A stretch of DNA of 64,000 nucleotides, from the NCBI RefSeq assembly GCF_900155475.1, contig NZ_FXAM01000001.1:4350881-4414880 (forward strand). Direction: 5' to 3'. Each line of letters starts with the position of its first letter. Position 1 is the first letter of the stretch. Under the pieces are notes generated by a model. It was not told where the DNA came from. It saw only the letters and a list, made by a program, of their open reading frames with translations, and did not search any database. The stretch comes from Methylomagnum ishizawai. Its GTDB lineage: Bacteria > Pseudomonadota > Gammaproteobacteria > Methylococcales > Methylococcaceae. This document shows, one piece after another, positions 16,540 to 24,503 of the stretch. A program made the position numbers and the translations under genes.

Positions 16540-17313
16540 ATGATCCGCATACCGATATCCCCATTCCCCGCCCTGTTGCTCACGACCGCCCTGGTCCCGG
16601 CCCAGGCGGAAGAGACACTGAAACAAGCCTTGGAACAACAGCTGAAAGCCAACCAGGCCACCGCCACCGCCCAAGCCGCCATCGACCAACTCGGCGAGCA
16701 AACCCGGAAGATGCTCGACGAATACCGGGAAGCCCTGCGCAAAACCGAGGCGATCACCGCCTACAACGCCCATCTGCGGCGGCTGGTCGAATCCCAGGAA
16801 GAAGAAAAACGCTCGCTGCAAAAACAACTGGACGGCATCGAAGACATCCGCCGCGACCTCGTGCCCCTGATGCTGCGGATGGTGGAGGCGCTGGACCGCT
16901 TCGTCCAACTGGACCGGCCCTTCCTGGCCGGGGAGCGGGCGCGGCGGATGGCCGAATTGAAAAGCCTGATGGACCGGGCCGATGTGGACGACGCCGAGAA
17001 ATTCCGCCGGGTGCTGGACGCCTACCAACTCGAAAACCAATATGGCAAGACCACCGAAGCCTACCGGGCCGAGTTCAAGCCGGGTGCCGCCCCGGCCCGC
17101 ATGGTGGATTTCCTGCGGGTCGGACGGGTGGCTCTGCTCTACCAAAGCCTGGACGGCGGCGAGACCGGCGTCTGGGACGCACGCGCCCAACGCTGGCAAG
17201 TCCTGCCCAGGGAATACAACAAACCCGTGGGACTAGCCCTGGCCGTCGCCCGCAAGGAAAGCGCCCCGGAATTCCTGCCCATCGCCGTCGAAACCCCGGA
17301 GGCCGTCCGATGA
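16540..17313 (+). CDS. DUF3450-family periplasmic coiled-coil protein
   Basis: 257 residues. A signal peptide ends near AEETLK. Residues 25-130 are a long heptad-rich coiled coil, then a beta-rich part (RVGRVALLYQSLDGGETGVWD). This is the DUF3450 family, which regularly precedes ExbB-like proteins in TonB gene sets and is thought to assist the energiser. The ATG at 16540 gives a signal peptide; the stop overlaps the next start (ATGA). Confidence 0.8.
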   Translation: MIRIPISPFPALLLTTALVPAQAEETLKQALEQQLKANQATATAQAAIDQLGEQTRKMLDEYREALRKTEAITAYNAHLRRLVESQEEEKRSLQKQLDGIEDIRRDLVPLMLRMVEALDRFVQLDRPFLAGERARRMAELKSLMDRADVDDAEKFRRVLDAYQLENQYGKTTEAYRAEFKPGAAPARMVDFLRVGRVALLYQSLDGGETGVWDARAQRWQVLPREYNKPVGLALAVARKESAPEFLPIAVETPEAVR

Positions 17314-18536
17314 AGCCGCTACGCACCTTGGCGCTGATGGCGCTGCTCGGCGGCTGGACCGGCCCGGCCGCGGCGGGCGAATTGGACGATCTGGTACGCC
17401 AGGTCCAACAATCCCAGGCCCGCGAAGCCCAGGCCGACCAAGACCGCAAGGCCCGGTTCCTGGCCGATAAGAACCAGCAGCAAAAACTGCTGAAGGACAC
17501 CCAGGCGGCGCTGGCCCAGGCCGAAGCCGAGGGCAAAGCCCTGCGCGAAGCCTTCGCCGCCAACGAGGCGCGGATCAAGGCGATGGGCCTGGAACTCAAA
17601 ACCAAGGGCGGCGAGCTGAACCAATTGTTCGGCACCGTCCGCGAGTTTTCCGGCAAGTTCAAATCCGACCTCGCCGAATCCCTGATCTCGGCCCAATATC
17701 CAGGCCGCGCCGCCGCCCTGGAACCCCTGGTGCTGGGCAAGGAGATTCCCGGCCTGACCCAACTGGAAGGGCTATGGCTCGGCGTCCTCCAGGAAATGAA
17801 CGAATCCGGCAAGGTGGTCGCCTATACCGGCCTCTTCACCGACGCGGCGGGCGGCGAACGGACGGGCACCATCCGCCGGATCGGTCCTTTCACGGCGGTG
17901 GCCGGGGGCAAATACCTGCGCTATGTTCCCGACTACGGCAAATTGGTCGAACCACAGCGCCAGCCGGAACGCGACTCTCTGGCACTGGCGACAAACCTGG
18001 AACACGCGGACGGCGGCCCGGTCTTGGCGGCGGTCGATCCTTCCAGGGGAGTGCTGCTGGACCTCGCCGCCCAGGTGCCCCAAGGGCTGGGCTGGCTCCC
18101 CAAGAGCCTGCGCGGCCTGTTGAACAACGAGGTCGATCTGGTCATCTTCGGTGTCCTGCTATTGGCGAGCGTGTGGGCGCTGGCGGTGGCGGTCGAGCGC
18201 TGGCTGTTCTTCAAGCGGGTCGATGTGGCCGCCTATCCCAAGGCTTCGGTCTTGCAAACCGAACTCACCCGCCACATGACCGTGATCGGCACCGTCGCCG
18301 CCAACGCCCCCTATGTCGGGCTGCTCGGCACGGTGCTGGGCATCATGATGACCTTCCACCGCATGGGCACGGAGAAAAGCAGCATGGACGTGCATAGCAT
18401 CATGCTCGGCCTCAGCACCGCCTTGAAAGCCACCGCCATCGGCCTATTGGTGGCCATTCCCTGTGTGGTGCTGAACAACGCGCTGCGCCGCCGCATCCGC
18501 GAATTGATGGCCGCCCACGAGGTGCGCCATGGATGA
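17310..18536 (+). CDS. exbB: MotA/TolQ/ExbB proton channel protein with periplasmic extension
   Basis: 408 residues. Signal peptide, a coiled-coil and beta domain of about 230 residues in the periplasm, then the ExbB/TolQ core: TM near residue 275 (VIFGVLLLASVWALAVAVERW), then GTVAANAPYVGLLGTVLGI and the last TM with LKATAIGLLVAIPCVVLNN. It forms the proton channel that energises TonB. Translationally coupled to DUF3450 upstream and overlapping exbD by 8 bases. Confidence 0.88.
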   Translation: MKPLRTLALMALLGGWTGPAAAGELDDLVRQVQQSQAREAQADQDRKARFLADKNQQQKLLKDTQAALAQAEAEGKALREAFAANEARIKAMGLELKTKGGELNQLFGTVREFSGKFKSDLAESLISAQYPGRAAALEPLVLGKEIPGLTQLEGLWLGVLQEMNESGKVVAYTGLFTDAAGGERTGTIRRIGPFTAVAGGKYLRYVPDYGKLVEPQRQPERDSLALATNLEHADGGPVLAAVDPSRGVLLDLAAQVPQGLGWLPKSLRGLLNNEVDLVIFGVLLLASVWALAVAVERWLFFKRVDVAAYPKASVLQTELTRHMTVIGTVAANAPYVGLLGTVLGIMMTFHRMGTEKSSMDVHSIMLGLSTALKATAIGLLVAIPCVVLNNALRRRIRELMAAHEVRHG

Positions 18537-18921
18537 CCGCGATTTCGACCAGATCAACGTCATCCCGCTGGTGGATGTCATGCTGGTACTGCTGGTGATC
18601 GTGCTGACCACGGCCACTTTCATCGCCACCGGGGAAGTGCCGGTGGATTTGGCCGAGGCCCGGCAGGTCGAGCAACCCAGCCTGGAAACGCCCCTGATCC
18701 TCAGCCTCAAAGCCGACGGCACGCTCTACCTGGGCAAGACCCAAATCTTCCTGGACGGCCTGGGCGAGACCTTGGCCCCCTATCCCAAAAGCAAACAGGT
18801 CGTCATCAGCGCCGACAGCGCCATCGTCCTGGAAAAATTCGTGCGGGTGGTGGACGAGGTCAAGCGCAACGGCTTCCCCCGCGTCAGCCTGCAAGTCGAA
18901 CACACCGGGCCGGGGGCATGA
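18529..18921 (+). CDS. exbD: ExbD/TolR biopolymer transport protein
   Basis: 130 residues. An N-terminal anchor with the functional Asp (INVIPLVDVMLVLLVIVL), then a periplasmic domain ending in VSLQVEH. It forms the proton channel with ExbB. It overlaps both neighbours, so the operon is tightly coupled. Confidence 0.92.
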   Translation: MDDRDFDQINVIPLVDVMLVLLVIVLTTATFIATGEVPVDLAEARQVEQPSLETPLILSLKADGTLYLGKTQIFLDGLGETLAPYPKSKQVVISADSAIVLEKFVRVVDEVKRNGFPRVSLQVEHTGPGA

Positions 18922-19622
18922 CCGACGGCCAAAGATATCTGCGGGGATTCGCGCTATCGCTGCTGGCGCATGGCCTGTTGGCGGGATTGGCGCTGTGGTG
19001 GTTCTGGCACCGGCCCGCTCCGGAACCCGAACCGGAGCCGCCGCGCTGGGAAGTCAGCCTGATGCCCCCCGCCGAGGAAGCGCCACCGCCCGCCGCAGCA
19101 AGCCCACCCCCACCGCCGGAGTTCGCCGCCGAACCCGCCCCGGCCATGCCGCCCGAACCCCAGGCCACGCCCCCCATGGCGCTGCCCGGCGGGAGCGGCG
19201 CACCCCGCTTCGACATCCCCAAACTGGGTCCGGCCATGGACTATCAGGGACTCGCCATGCCGAACCCGGCGGGCACCCAGGGAGCCACAGGCGGGGCGGC
19301 CCCGCCCACCGCGCCCGGCACCCGGACGGCCCCCGGTTTCGACGCCGGGGACAGCCCGCCCACCCCCATCGTGCGGGTGCCGCCCACCTATCCGCTGGAA
19401 GCGCGGCGCAAAAAAATCGAGGGCTGGGTGCGGGTGGAACTGACCGTACTGGAAGATGGCACGGTGGTGGACGCCCAAGTGAAAAAGGCCAACCCGGTCG
19501 GCGTCTTCGAGCCAGCCGCCCTGGCGGCGGTGGCGCAATGGCGGTTCCGGCCCGCCATGGAGAACGGCAAGGCGGTGCGCCGCCGGGCGGGGCAGACCTT
19601 GAAATTCGAGCTGAACCAATAA
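18918..19622 (+). CDS. tonB: TonB energy-transducing protein
   Basis: 234 residues. N-terminal anchor (GFALSLLAHGLLAGLALWWF), a Pro/Glu/Ala-rich periplasm-spanning region of about 110 residues, and a C-terminal TonB domain: YPLEARRKKIEGWVRVELTV, then FEPAALAAVAQWRFRPA. It delivers proton-motive energy to receptors, most likely the copper receptor encoded divergently at 13984-16197. The start overlaps the exbD stop. Confidence 0.92.
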   Translation: MTDGQRYLRGFALSLLAHGLLAGLALWWFWHRPAPEPEPEPPRWEVSLMPPAEEAPPPAAASPPPPPEFAAEPAPAMPPEPQATPPMALPGGSGAPRFDIPKLGPAMDYQGLAMPNPAGTQGATGGAAPPTAPGTRTAPGFDAGDSPPTPIVRVPPTYPLEARRKKIEGWVRVELTVLEDGTVVDAQVKKANPVGVFEPAALAAVAQWRFRPAMENGKAVRRRAGQTLKFELNQ

Positions 19623-19623
19623 T

Positions 19624-20862
19624 ATGAGACGCGCCTTGTTGCTGCTCGCGCTGGTTCCGGGTCTGGCCTGGACCGAACCCGGAGACCCCCACGCCCACCA
19701 CCACGCCGAACCCGCCGCCGCGCCCACGGTTCCCCCGGAAACCTACCGGGAATTCCAGGCCATCGAGTCCCTGGTCGCCCAATCGGCCTACGCCGAGGCG
19801 GAGCGCAAAATCCAGACGCTCCTGCCCGGACTCAAGGCCAATCCCGCCGCCCTGGCCTTGCTGCTGCGCAACCTCGCCAACCTCCACGGGATGCAACAGC
19901 ACTACGCGCCCGCGGCGGACGCCCTGCGCCGCGCCCTGGATACCCAAGCCCTGGCCCCCGCCGAAGCCACCCAGGCCTGGTTGGAACTGGGGCAATACGA
20001 ATTCGCGGCAGAACGCTACGACCCGGCCGCCCAGGCGCTTTCGGCCTGGCTGGAACGGACGCCCGACCCATCCCCGGAACCTTGCCTCTTGCTCGCCGAA
20101 ACCCAGGCCAAGCTCGGGCGATACGCCGCAGCGGCCCGCTTGGCCGAACTCGCCATCGCCCGCTCGCCCCAGCCGAAGCCGGAGTGGTACCGCTTCCAGG
20201 TGGCCCTCTACCACGCCGCCCACGATCTCGGCGCTTGCGCCAGGGCGCTGTCCGCCCTGATCGACCGCGAACCCGGCAATCCCCTGAATTGGAACCAGTT
20301 GATCGGCGTCTACCAGGAAGCCGGGCAGGAAGGCGAAGCCCTGGCCGTGCGGCAATTGATGTACAAGCTCGGGATGCTGGAATCGTCCACCGACATCGTG
20401 CAACTGGCCCAGGCGTTGCGCCACCGGGGGTTGCACAGCCGGGCCGCGGAATTGTTGCAGGAGGAAATCGGACGGGACCGGGTGGAGGCCGATGCCGCCC
20501 ACCTGGAACTCCTAGCCGAGAGTTGGACCCAGGCCCACGAATTACGCAAAGCCGTCGCGGTCCTGGAGCGGGCCGCGGCTTTGGCCGATGGCGGCGAGGT
20601 CCGCTACCGGCTGGGCCAGACCTACAGCGAGTTGCGCGACTGGCCCAAGGCGCGGCAAGCCCTGGAACTCGCCTTGGCCCGTGGCGGACTCAAGCATCCG
20701 GGCGGCGCCCGGTTGTTGCTGGGCATGGCCTACTACCGGCTCGACCGCAAGGATTTGGCCCGCGCCGCCTTCCTGGAGGCGCGGACCGAGCCTGGCTTCC
20801 GCGCCACGGCGGAACAATGGTTGAAACACCTCGACCGGGACGCCCAGCGCGACAGCCACTGA
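19624..20862 (+). CDS. TPR-repeat protein of the TonB operon
   Basis: 412 residues. A signal peptide is followed by a short His-rich stretch (HAHHHAEP) and then about ten tetratricopeptide-like repeats (ADALRRALDTQAL, AARLAELAIARSP, AFLEARTEPGF). It starts 2 bases after tonB and so belongs to the same operon. TPR partners are frequent in DUF3450-TonB gene sets; the precise role is unknown. The gene ends 12 bases from the convergent SafE-cupredoxin gene. Confidence 0.75.
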   Translation: MRRALLLLALVPGLAWTEPGDPHAHHHAEPAAAPTVPPETYREFQAIESLVAQSAYAEAERKIQTLLPGLKANPAALALLLRNLANLHGMQQHYAPAADALRRALDTQALAPAEATQAWLELGQYEFAAERYDPAAQALSAWLERTPDPSPEPCLLLAETQAKLGRYAAAARLAELAIARSPQPKPEWYRFQVALYHAAHDLGACARALSALIDREPGNPLNWNQLIGVYQEAGQEGEALAVRQLMYKLGMLESSTDIVQLAQALRHRGLHSRAAELLQEEIGRDRVEADAAHLELLAESWTQAHELRKAVAVLERAAALADGGEVRYRLGQTYSELRDWPKARQALELALARGGLKHPGGARLLLGMAYYRLDRKDLARAAFLEARTEPGFRATAEQWLKHLDRDAQRDSH

Positions 20863-20873
20863 ACGCGGCTTGT

Positions 20874-22274
20874 TCAGGGCTTGAGATTGCGCCTCAGGGC
20901 GTCGATGGCCGCCGCGCTTTTCTCCAGCAAGGCCCGCATCCATTCCGGCGGCGCGTCGGCGGCGTGGTCGTGTCCACCGTGATCGTGGCCTTCGTGGGCC
21001 GTTCCGTGGCCCATATGCCCCTCATCGTGCCCGGCTTGATGCCCGCCGGGACCATGGTCGTGGAGTGCGGCCAGGGGATTCAGCACCGGCGGGGCGGCGG
21101 GTTGGTCATGCACCAGGAACGTCCCCTGCCGCATCCCCATCCAGCAACTCCAAGGCACCATTCCGGTTTGGTTGGGGGTGAACTCGATGATGTTCTCGCC
21201 GGGATGCACGTCGAACTCCAGCCCCAGGCCCGGCACCACGATGCGGTGGTTGCAATAGTCCAAGACCTCGCCCTGGATGATCCAGCGCACCGGCACGCCC
21301 TTGCGCAGGGTGAATTGGCTGGGCACGAAGCCCTCCCGGTTCACCGCCATGCGGATCACCTGCGCCGCCTCCGCCATCGCCGGAGCCTCGGCGACACTCC
21401 GTTCGCCCGGCCACCAGTGGGCCACCAGGGCGTGGAAATCATGGCCTTGCCCCGTCATGGCGAGGCCGCGGTTGAGCATGATGGCCCCCAGGCCGATCAC
21501 GATCACCCCGGAAGCCTTGACGATCTTGGGCGCGAACTGTTTCGACAGGGCGCTGGCGAGCAAGCCGAAGCCCATCATCATCGGCAAAGTGCCAAGGCCG
21601 AACACGAACAGCATCTTGGCCCCGTCCAAGGGGCTGCCGGTCCCCGCCGCCATGATGTACATGGCCTGCAAAGGGCCGCAAATAATCATCAAGCCATTCA
21701 AAAGGCCGATGACGAAGGGATTGCTGTTCTGCCGGTAGGCCTGCCCCAGGTGGCGCATCACGAAGCCCGGCACCTTGATGCGAAAGCGACTGAGCGAAGG
21801 AAACAGGTTCAAGGTCGCCAGCCCGAACACCAGCAGGAAAATCCCCGCCGCGATCCCCGCCACCCCGCGCATGAACGGCGTGAAGGTCACCACCGCCCCC
21901 AAGGCCCCGAACAACCCGCCGATCACGGTATAGGACAGGGTCTTGCCCAGGCCGTAGTAGAGATGGGTGAGGTATTTGGAACCGCCGCCCGCCGCCGCCT
22001 TGACCGTATAGCCCACCACCAGGGCGCCGCACATCCCGACGCAATGGAAGCCGGTGAAAATCCCCGCGACGAACAGCAGGGCATAGCTCAATTGCTCCCC
22101 GGCCATGGGCAGGTCGGGATGGCCGCCGAGCAAGGCGTCGAGGTTGAGCAGCACCACGATGCCGACCAGGATCGACAGGATCGAAACGGCGCGGTAGAGC
22201 GCGGCACGCAAGGCGGTCCAGCGCGGGATTTTGGGGTGGCTTGGGGACATCTGGGTGTCGGGGCTCGTACTCAT
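20874..22274 (-). CDS. SafE-like membrane protein fused to cupredoxin and His-rich tail
   Basis: 466 residues. Residues 25-275 are seven to eight membrane segments of the TauE/SafE-DsbD-like type with the conserved GFHCVGMCG (C78, C82). Residues 305-390 are a cupredoxin-like domain with candidate copper ligands H343 (YCNHRI), C377 and M379/M381 (SCWMGM). Residues 405-437 hold ten His in 33 residues. This architecture is known from cytochrome oxidase and copper-handling gene sets and suggests copper transfer across the inner membrane or metal export. GAGG ribosome site. It stands beside the copper ATPase cluster. Confidence 0.75.
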   Translation of the reverse strand: MSTSPDTQMSPSHPKIPRWTALRAALYRAVSILSILVGIVVLLNLDALLGGHPDLPMAGEQLSYALLFVAGIFTGFHCVGMCGALVVGYTVKAAAGGGSKYLTHLYYGLGKTLSYTVIGGLFGALGAVVTFTPFMRGVAGIAAGIFLLVFGLATLNLFPSLSRFRIKVPGFVMRHLGQAYRQNSNPFVIGLLNGLMIICGPLQAMYIMAAGTGSPLDGAKMLFVFGLGTLPMMMGFGLLASALSKQFAPKIVKASGVIVIGLGAIMLNRGLAMTGQGHDFHALVAHWWPGERSVAEAPAMAEAAQVIRMAVNREGFVPSQFTLRKGVPVRWIIQGEVLDYCNHRIVVPGLGLEFDVHPGENIIEFTPNQTGMVPWSCWMGMRQGTFLVHDQPAAPPVLNPLAALHDHGPGGHQAGHDEGHMGHGTAHEGHDHGGHDHAADAPPEWMRALLEKSAAAIDALRRNLKP

Positions 22275-22645
22275 GGAACCTCAAGGGAGTCGGGATTGGG
22301 CCGCGCCGCGGCCGCCTGGCAAAACCGGGCCGGGACGCGACGCCATAGCGGTGGGTTGTCTTTTTTATTGTATACAAGCGGCCCGGTTCGGCGGGGCTAT
22401 CGATTGGGACGGCCCCCGGTTCCGCGGGAGTCTTGGTGCGAACGGCCCGGTCCGGTTCCGCGGGCCTAAGGGCAGAGCATGATATATGCCTGGATTCGTG
22501 GATCGCTATGCCACCACCACGGACAGCGGGCGGCGGGATGGGGTGCGTCATATCACGCAGGGGCTATGGGCTTTGCCCCGACCTACCCCCATGGGATTCC
22601 CTGTGGTTCCGGCCCGGTCCCCTGGAAAATAAGTGCTTCCCGATA
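22275..22645. other. Intergenic leader region, no gene seen
   Basis: About 370 bases with short GC-rich imperfect repeats (GGTTCCGCGGG twice, near 22419 and 22456; CGGCCCGGT twice). No credible coding frame. It precedes the sigma-54 promoter at 22646 and could contain activator sites. Confidence 0.5.
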
Positions 22646-22661
22646 TGGCACGAAGCTTGTA
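22646..22661 (+). promoter_or_regulatory. Sigma-54 promoter
   Basis: TGGCAC-GAAGC-TTGTA: perfect -24 box, correct 5-base gap and TTGT at -12, the same variant as the mmoX promoter. The predicted start is near 22672, 45 bases before the ATG of the next gene. Confidence 0.7.
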
Positions 22662-22716
22662 GATAAGGCGCAATGCTTTATTTCCCCTATTTCAACAGTT
22701 TGATGAGGTTATCGAT

Positions 22717-22950
22717 ATGGCAACCACCAAAGCCCTGGCCATCGCCCAGCAAACCGATTCCGCCACGCTCTTGTTAGGCACGGGCTTGGCGTTCGCTTCC
22801 CTCATCCTGTTGCCGGCCTTCGCCACCCGCCTGGGGCTGGACGCGGTCCTGACCGGGGCCGTGCGCATCGCCCTGATGCGGGCTTCCAGCCGGGTGGTCA
22901 GCAACAAAAACCAGGGCGACGCCGTCCCGGCCAGTTTCGATTGCCACTGA
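22717..22950 (+). CDS. Small membrane protein, sigma-54 driven
   Basis: 77 residues. After a polar start (MATTKALAIAQQTDS) comes a hydrophobic hairpin, ATLLLGTGLAFASLILLPAF and LDAVLTGAVRIALM, then a polar end finishing in FDCH. GAGG ribosome site. It lies alone between a sigma-54 promoter and a strong terminator, so it is a monocistronic, regulated transcript. No family recognised. Neighbours are copper-handling proteins, so a role in metal response is an inference. Confidence 0.65.
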   Translation: MATTKALAIAQQTDSATLLLGTGLAFASLILLPAFATRLGLDAVLTGAVRIALMRASSRVVSNKNQGDAVPASFDCH

Positions 22951-23000
22951 CCCCCGGACCCAAGGTTCTGCGGCGGTTTCCCCCCATCGCCGCCGCGAAG

Positions 23001-23029
23001 ACACGCCTCCCTCGGGAGGCGTGTTTTTT
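23001..23029 (+). terminator. Rho-independent terminator
   Basis: ACACGCCTCC, loop CTCG, GGAGGCGTGT, then TTTTT. It ends the 77-residue gene's transcript. Confidence 0.9.
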
Positions 23030-23102
23030 ATGGCCCGGATTTTCTCCCACAGCCCCGTAGCGGCTATGCTTGCACACACCATATCCAACGAGACCGGAAC
23101 CA

Positions 23103-23278
23103 TGAGCGATACTCCCTACGCCTGCGACCTCTGCCAATTGCCCGTGGAAACCCAGGGCTACGAAGTCTTCACCGTCCAGGGCAGGAAACGCTTCTGCTGC
23201 GAAGGCTGCCTGGGCATCTACCGGATGCTGCACGAGTCCGAAATCGTGGACGAGCCGCCCGCGGCCCCCGCCGCCTGA
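23103..23278 (+). CDS. Heavy-metal ATPase-type metal-binding (TRASH-like) protein
   Basis: 58 residues. CDLCQLPV and FCCEGCLGIYRML form the CxxC...CCxxC zinc/copper-binding module that is often the N-terminal domain of heavy-metal P-type ATPases; here it is free-standing. A cytosolic copper chaperone or sensor role is likely. It is upstream of the CopA-like gene on the same strand. Confidence 0.75.
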
Positions 23279-23308
23279 TTGCCGCCCGCGTTCGCTGGCT
23301 CCTATAAT
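23279..23308 (+). promoter_or_regulatory. Sigma-70 promoter of copper ATPase operon
   Basis: TTGCCG (23279-23284), an 18-base spacer and a perfect TATAAT (23303-23308), 76 bases before the next ATG. Confidence 0.6.
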
Positions 23309-23323
23309 CGCCCGCCAACGTAT

Positions 23324-23345
23324 CCGGCCACCCGATGGTGGCCGG
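23324..23345 (+). promoter_or_regulatory. Leader hairpin of copper ATPase operon
   Basis: Perfect 9-bp stem CCGGCCACC / GGTGGCCGG with a CGAT loop in the predicted 5' leader. It has no T-tract, so it is either an operator-like palindrome or an RNA element. Confidence 0.4.
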
Positions 23346-23383
23346 TCCCGACCCTCCACCCCTAGCTTATACAGAGGGACACC

Positions 23384-23830
23384 ATGGCACATGTACATGG
23401 AGCGGCCAAAACCGCCAAAACCGCCGTCGATCACGCCGCGATGGGTCATGGCACCCAGCGCATGGCCGGGATGATGGACCACGCCGGACACATGATGGAT
23501 CATGCCGGACACAGGATGGCGAGTCTGCCCCAAGCGACCGCCACCATCGCCACGGGAGCCGCCATGGCCGGCGGTGCCGTGGCCGCGACGACAACACAAT
23601 CCGGGAGCAGTTTCATGAGCATTTTGGCCAAGCATCCTTTGGTGGTTTTCGGCCTAGGCGTGGCCGCGGGCTATTTCGCGCACAAGTACCGCAAGGAAAT
23701 CATCGCCACCGCCCTGAAGGCCACCGAACAGGGCAAGGATTTCGTCCTGCACCAGAAGGAAAACCTGGAAGACCTGGTGGCCGAGTGCCACGAACACCAG
23801 GACGACGCCGCCGGACCGGTGGCGGACTGA
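23384..23830 (+). CDS. His/Met-rich membrane-associated protein
   Basis: 148 residues. The N-terminal 50 carry repeated metal-ligand clusters (MMDHAGHMMDHAGHRM), followed by a Gly/Ala-rich hydrophobic segment near 55-70, a second one near 80-100 (LVVFGLGVAAGYFAHKYRKE) and a C-terminal helix ending in ECHEHQDD. The Met/His content suggests copper binding at the membrane. No named family. First gene after the TATAAT promoter. Confidence 0.7.
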   Translation: MAHVHGAAKTAKTAVDHAAMGHGTQRMAGMMDHAGHMMDHAGHRMASLPQATATIATGAAMAGGAVAATTTQSGSSFMSILAKHPLVVFGLGVAAGYFAHKYRKEIIATALKATEQGKDFVLHQKENLEDLVAECHEHQDDAAGPVAD

Positions 23831-23878
23831 GTCCACCCCCGACCTTCCTCCCATCGATCCCTAGCCGCCCCGTCCGCC

Positions 23879-24484
23879 ATGTCGATCCAACAACACGTCG
23901 TACTCCGCCACCGTTCGGAAGGCCATCTGCGCTTCGACCTCCCCGAATCCCTGCGCACCCCCGACGCCGGCGGGCATATCCTCGCCGGCCTTGAGTCCAT
24001 CGAGGGGATTTACCGGGTCGAGCTGCGCGAGCGCCAGGGGAAGCTATCGATCCGCTACCTCGCCACGGTCTGCGATTTCGCCGCCGTGGTGCGGAAGCTC
24101 CACGCCCTGATCGGCGAATGGGCCGGAAAACCCGCCGAACCCGCCTGCTGCGCGACCCGCGCCACCGCCGAACGCGCCGTGCAAGCCCGTCCCGCCGAAG
24201 GCTCCGCCCTCAAGCGCTGGTTCCGACAAAAAGCCCAGGAGGCCCAGGAAACCACCCAAGCCCTGGGCATCCTGGCCCAGGCCGGGCTGAAGGCCATGAA
24301 CCGCCGCCCGCGCTGGGTGACGGAATTCATGAACGACCTCCTGATGCTCTACCTCATCAAAATCCATTGGCACCATATCCTCTACCTGTGGCTGCCGAAT
24401 CCCTGGCGCTACCGCTACGAGTGGATGGCGACCTTCTACCTGATCTATCTCTCGGTCCAAGCCAAGCTGCCCAAGCCCACCTAA
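23879..24484 (+). CDS. HMA-like protein with membrane segment
   Basis: 201 residues. Residues 1-85 have the alternating pattern of a ferredoxin-like HMA fold without the CxxC ([35 protein letters not shown]), similar to HMA_2-type proteins encoded beside heavy-metal ATPases. A CC pair lies near residue 98. A C-terminal hydrophobic stretch is [20 protein letters not shown]. Probably an accessory subunit or chaperone for the ATPase 20 bases downstream. Confidence 0.65.
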   Translation: MSIQQHVVLRHRSEGHLRFDLPESLRTPDAGGHILAGLESIEGIYRVELRERQGKLSIRYLATVCDFAAVVRKLHALIGEWAGKPAEPACCATRATAERAVQARPAEGSALKRWFRQKAQEAQETTQALGILAQAGLKAMNRRPRWVTEFMNDLLMLYLIKIHWHHILYLWLPNPWRYRYEWMATFYLIYLSVQAKLPKPT

Positions 24485-24503
24485 TCCAACAGAGGGACTC
24501 CCC

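Noticed and set aside
20082-22469. A 795-codon open frame on the plus strand
   Set aside because: It runs through the TPR gene in another frame and then antisense to the SafE-cupredoxin gene; low-complexity composition and no start context.
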